Shown: positions 62,216 through 64,000 of the stretch, in pieces
Layout of the letters: every line of letters starts with the position of its first letter
Position numbering within the stretch: the stretch's first letter is position 1
Assembly: GCF_020982545.1 (NCBI RefSeq)
Contig: NZ_JAJKLK010000001.1
Location: forward strand, 62,001 to 126,000
DNA length: 64,000 nucleotides
From: Streptomyces sp. MNU76
GTDB taxonomy: Bacteria > Actinomycetota > Actinomycetes > Streptomycetales > Streptomycetaceae
Reading direction: 5' to 3'
The notes under the pieces: model-generated
Told to the model about the DNA's origin: nothing
Databases searched by the model: none
What the model saw: only the letters and a program-made list of their open reading frames with translations
Made by a program: the position numbers and the translations under genes

Positions 62216-63583
62216 GTGTTCTTCGTAGACACCTTGGAGTTCGAGGGGCTGGGCAACCGCAGCTACCTGGTCGGCGGGCCCGCGGCTGCGGTGGCTGTCG
62301 ATCCGCCGCGCGACATCGACCAGGTGATCGCCGTCGCCGCCCGGCGCGGGGTGCGCATCGCCTACGTGGCGGAGACCCACGTGCACAACGACTACGTCAC
62401 CGGCGGCCTGGAGCTGGCCCGCGTCACCGGCGCCTCCTACCTGGTTCCGGCCGCGGCGCATGTGTCCTTCGCCCGCACCCCGGTCGCCGATGGCGACACC
62501 GTGGACGTGGACGAGGGTCTGGTCCTGCGGGCGATCGCGACCCCCGGGCACACCCCGCACCACACCTCCTACGTCCTGGAGGAGGACGGGCGCGGTGTGG
62601 CGGCGTTCACCGGCGGGTCGCTGCTGATCGGCACGGTGGGCCGCCCCGACCTGGTCGAGCCGCGGCTGACCGAGCAGCTGGCCCGGGCCCAGCACGCCTC
62701 CGCCCACCGGCTGGCCGCCGAGCTGGACGACGAGGTGCCGGTGCTGCCCACCCACGGGTTCGGCAGCTTCTGCTCCTCCGCCCAGTCCGAGGGGGACGCG
62801 AGCACGATCGGCCAGGAGCGCAAGACCAACGACGCGCTCACCCTGGACGTGGACACCTTCGTCACGCAGATGCTGGCCGGGCTGGAGGACGTGCCCGCCT
62901 ACTACGCGCACATGGGCCCGGCCAACGCCGCCGGCCCCGCCCCCATCGACCTCACCCCGCCGCGGCGTGCGGAAGCAGGCGAGATCGCCTCCCGGCTGGC
63001 CGCGGGGGAGTGGGTGGTGGACCTGCGCAGCCGCATGGCCTTCGCCGAGGGACACGTGGCCGGATCGTTCAACTTCGAGGGCGAGGGCAAACTCGCCACC
63101 TACCTGGCCTGGCTGATCCCGTGGGGCAAGCCCGTCACCCTCCTCGCCGACACCCCCGCGCAGATCGCCGACGCACAGCGGGAGCTGGCCCGGGTGGGCA
63201 TCGACCGCCCGGCCGCCGCCGCCACCGGCGACCCAGCCACCTGGGTCCGCGCCGACGAACAGCTCGCCACCTTCCCGCGGGCCCGCTTCGCCGACCTCGC
63301 CCAGGTGCGCGAGCGTGGCGACGAGGTGGTGGTCCTGGATGTGCGCCGGGACTCGGAGCGCATGGGCGGCTACATCGACGGCTCGGTCCACATCCCGATC
63401 CACGAGCTGCACGGCCGCCTCGGCGAAGTACCGGACGGGACGGTGTGGGTGCACTGCGCGGGCGGGATGCGCGCGGCGATCGCCGCCTCCCTGCTCGACG
63501 CCGCCGGCCGCGATGTGGTCGCCGTCGACGACGGCTTCGACGCCGCGACGGATGCCGGGCTGTCCCTGACGTCCGACTGCTGA
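62216..63583 (+). CDS. Persulfide-dioxygenase-like metallo-beta-lactamase with two rhodanese domains
   Basis: 455 residues. The start is GTG at 62216 (VFFVDTLEFEGLGNRSYLVGG) with GGAGGAG upstream; an in-frame upstream ATG at 62165 overlaps the operators and is rejected. MBL fold at 1-230: ETHVHNDYVTGG, ATPGHTPHHTSY, TGGSLLIGTVGRPDL. Compared with ETHE1, the Asp of TGDALL is Gly here, as I recall for the actinobacterial subgroup. The first rhodanese domain (VVDLRSRMAFAEGHVAGSFN) has no active cysteine; the second (LDVRRDSERMGGYIDGS, WVHCAGGMRAAIAAS) has it. It would oxidise or transfer persulfide sulfur during sulfide detoxification. Confidence 0.88.
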   Translation: MFFVDTLEFEGLGNRSYLVGGPAAAVAVDPPRDIDQVIAVAARRGVRIAYVAETHVHNDYVTGGLELARVTGASYLVPAAAHVSFARTPVADGDTVDVDEGLVLRAIATPGHTPHHTSYVLEEDGRGVAAFTGGSLLIGTVGRPDLVEPRLTEQLARAQHASAHRLAAELDDEVPVLPTHGFGSFCSSAQSEGDASTIGQERKTNDALTLDVDTFVTQMLAGLEDVPAYYAHMGPANAAGPAPIDLTPPRRAEAGEIASRLAAGEWVVDLRSRMAFAEGHVAGSFNFEGEGKLATYLAWLIPWGKPVTLLADTPAQIADAQRELARVGIDRPAAAATGDPATWVRADEQLATFPRARFADLAQVRERGDEVVVLDVRRDSERMGGYIDGSVHIPIHELHGRLGEVPDGTVWVHCAGGMRAAIAASLLDAAGRDVVAVDDGFDAATDAGLSLTSDC

Positions 63584-63620
63584 TCTCAGCCGTTCCCCCT
63601 CGCAAGGAAGGAAGCGTGTG

Positions 63621-63986
63621 ATGTTCCTCTTTCGCCGAAACGGGCCCCGCGTCACGGTCGACGAGGCGCGCAGCCGTACCAGCGGCGACCGGCCCGACGC
63701 GGTCCTGCTGGACGTCCGTGAGAAGCCCGAGTGGACCGCGGGCCACGCCCCGGTCGCTGTCCACGTACCGCTGACGAGACTGGTCGCCGGCGCCACCCTG
63801 CCCGCCGAGGCGCAGGGCCGTCCGCTGGTGGTGATCTGCCGCAGTGGTCACCGCTCCCAGCAGGCCGCGAAGCTCCTCACCGGACGCGGAGCGCAGGCGG
63901 TGGACGTCGAGGGCGGCATGAACGCGTGGGCCGCCGCCGGGCACCCGGTCGTCGACGAACGCGGGAACAGCGGTCGGATAGCGTGA
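63621..63986 (+). CDS. Single-domain rhodanese (sulfurtransferase)
   Basis: 121 residues, start ATG at 63621 (MFLFRRNGPRVTVDEARSR) with AAGGAAGGAAG upstream; a GTG directly before it is an alternative. LLDVREKPEWTAGHAPVAVHVPL and the active-site loop VVICRSGHRSQQAAKLL (Cys loop complete) show a functional rhodanese. It follows the persulfide gene after 37 bases in the same operon. Its stop overlaps a GTG at 63983. Confidence 0.93.
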   Translation: MFLFRRNGPRVTVDEARSRTSGDRPDAVLLDVREKPEWTAGHAPVAVHVPLTRLVAGATLPAEAQGRPLVVICRSGHRSQQAAKLLTGRGAQAVDVEGGMNAWAAAGHPVVDERGNSGRIA

Positions 63987-64000
63987 CCGTACTCGTTCTC
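63983..64000 (+). CDS. Possible start of a downstream membrane protein (partial)
   Basis: GTG at 63983 overlaps the rhodanese stop (GTGA) and opens VTVLVL, cut by the window end. A hydrophobic start here would suit a TauE/SafE-type sulfur transporter, common in such clusters, but six codons prove nothing. Confidence 0.3.

Overview
The window is chromosomal DNA of a Streptomyces species. It is very GC-rich, uses GTG and TTG starts often, and its gene order matches, from memory, the stretch of the S. coelicolor chromosome around prfB, ftsEX, smpB, matAB, nnaR, sigU, hupA and murA. No phage, plasmid, IS element, rRNA, tRNA or CRISPR array was seen. The only RNA gene is tmRNA (ssrA, 23540-23923).

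Layout. 1-3.9 kb (minus): two tandem wall-polymer transferases (GT2 + CDP-glycerol glycerophosphotransferase), the first cut by the window edge. 4.1-7.8 kb (minus): a sugar ABC importer (binding protein and two permeases, one with a large extracellular insert). 8.2-16.1 kb: an FHA-FtsK/EssC-like ATPase (minus) divergent from two PknB-type kinases (pkaA, pkaB). 16.2-23.9 kb: a possible lipoprotein, prfB, a sortase-anchored LAETG protein, a small zinc-ribbon membrane protein, ftsE-ftsX, a C-terminal processing protease, smpB and ssrA. smpB and ssrA together form the ribosome rescue system. 24-28.9 kb: a LacI regulator and alpha-xylosidase operon with two palindromic operators, then an MFS exporter divergent from a LysR regulator. 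30-34.6 kb: matA-matB-acyltransferase, surface polysaccharide synthesis. 34.7-37 kb: a membrane protein, an HTH regulator and a hydrolase remnant. 37.2-39.9 kb: narK nitrate transporter and nnaR regulator. 40.2-45 kb: CGNR protein, sigU-rsuA and a HelD-like RNA polymerase helicase. 45.4-50.1 kb: malic enzyme, HU, MurA, YqgE and a DUF3039 protein. 50.5-55.3 kb: a sugar importer with a GH20 hexosaminidase. 55.5-60.7 kb: a three-subunit xanthine-dehydrogenase-like operon whose large subunit lacks several catalytic motifs. 60.9-64 kb: a SUKH-like protein and a sulfide/persulfide detoxification cluster behind three CsoR/CstR-type operators, with a deleted DUF302 remnant.

Two global features affect how the annotation should be read. 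First, at least seven genes are broken by reading-frame changes. Almost all are explained by loss of one base, most where it can be placed in a G or C run, and three of the genes carry 3-5 such events while the protein stays recognisable on both sides. This looks like uncorrected homopolymer errors in the sequence rather than gene decay. Second, about 15 copies of an intergenic repeat (core GCGCAGTTCCCCGCGCCCC) are scattered through the window. They often form inverted pairs at gene ends and sometimes run into coding sequence.
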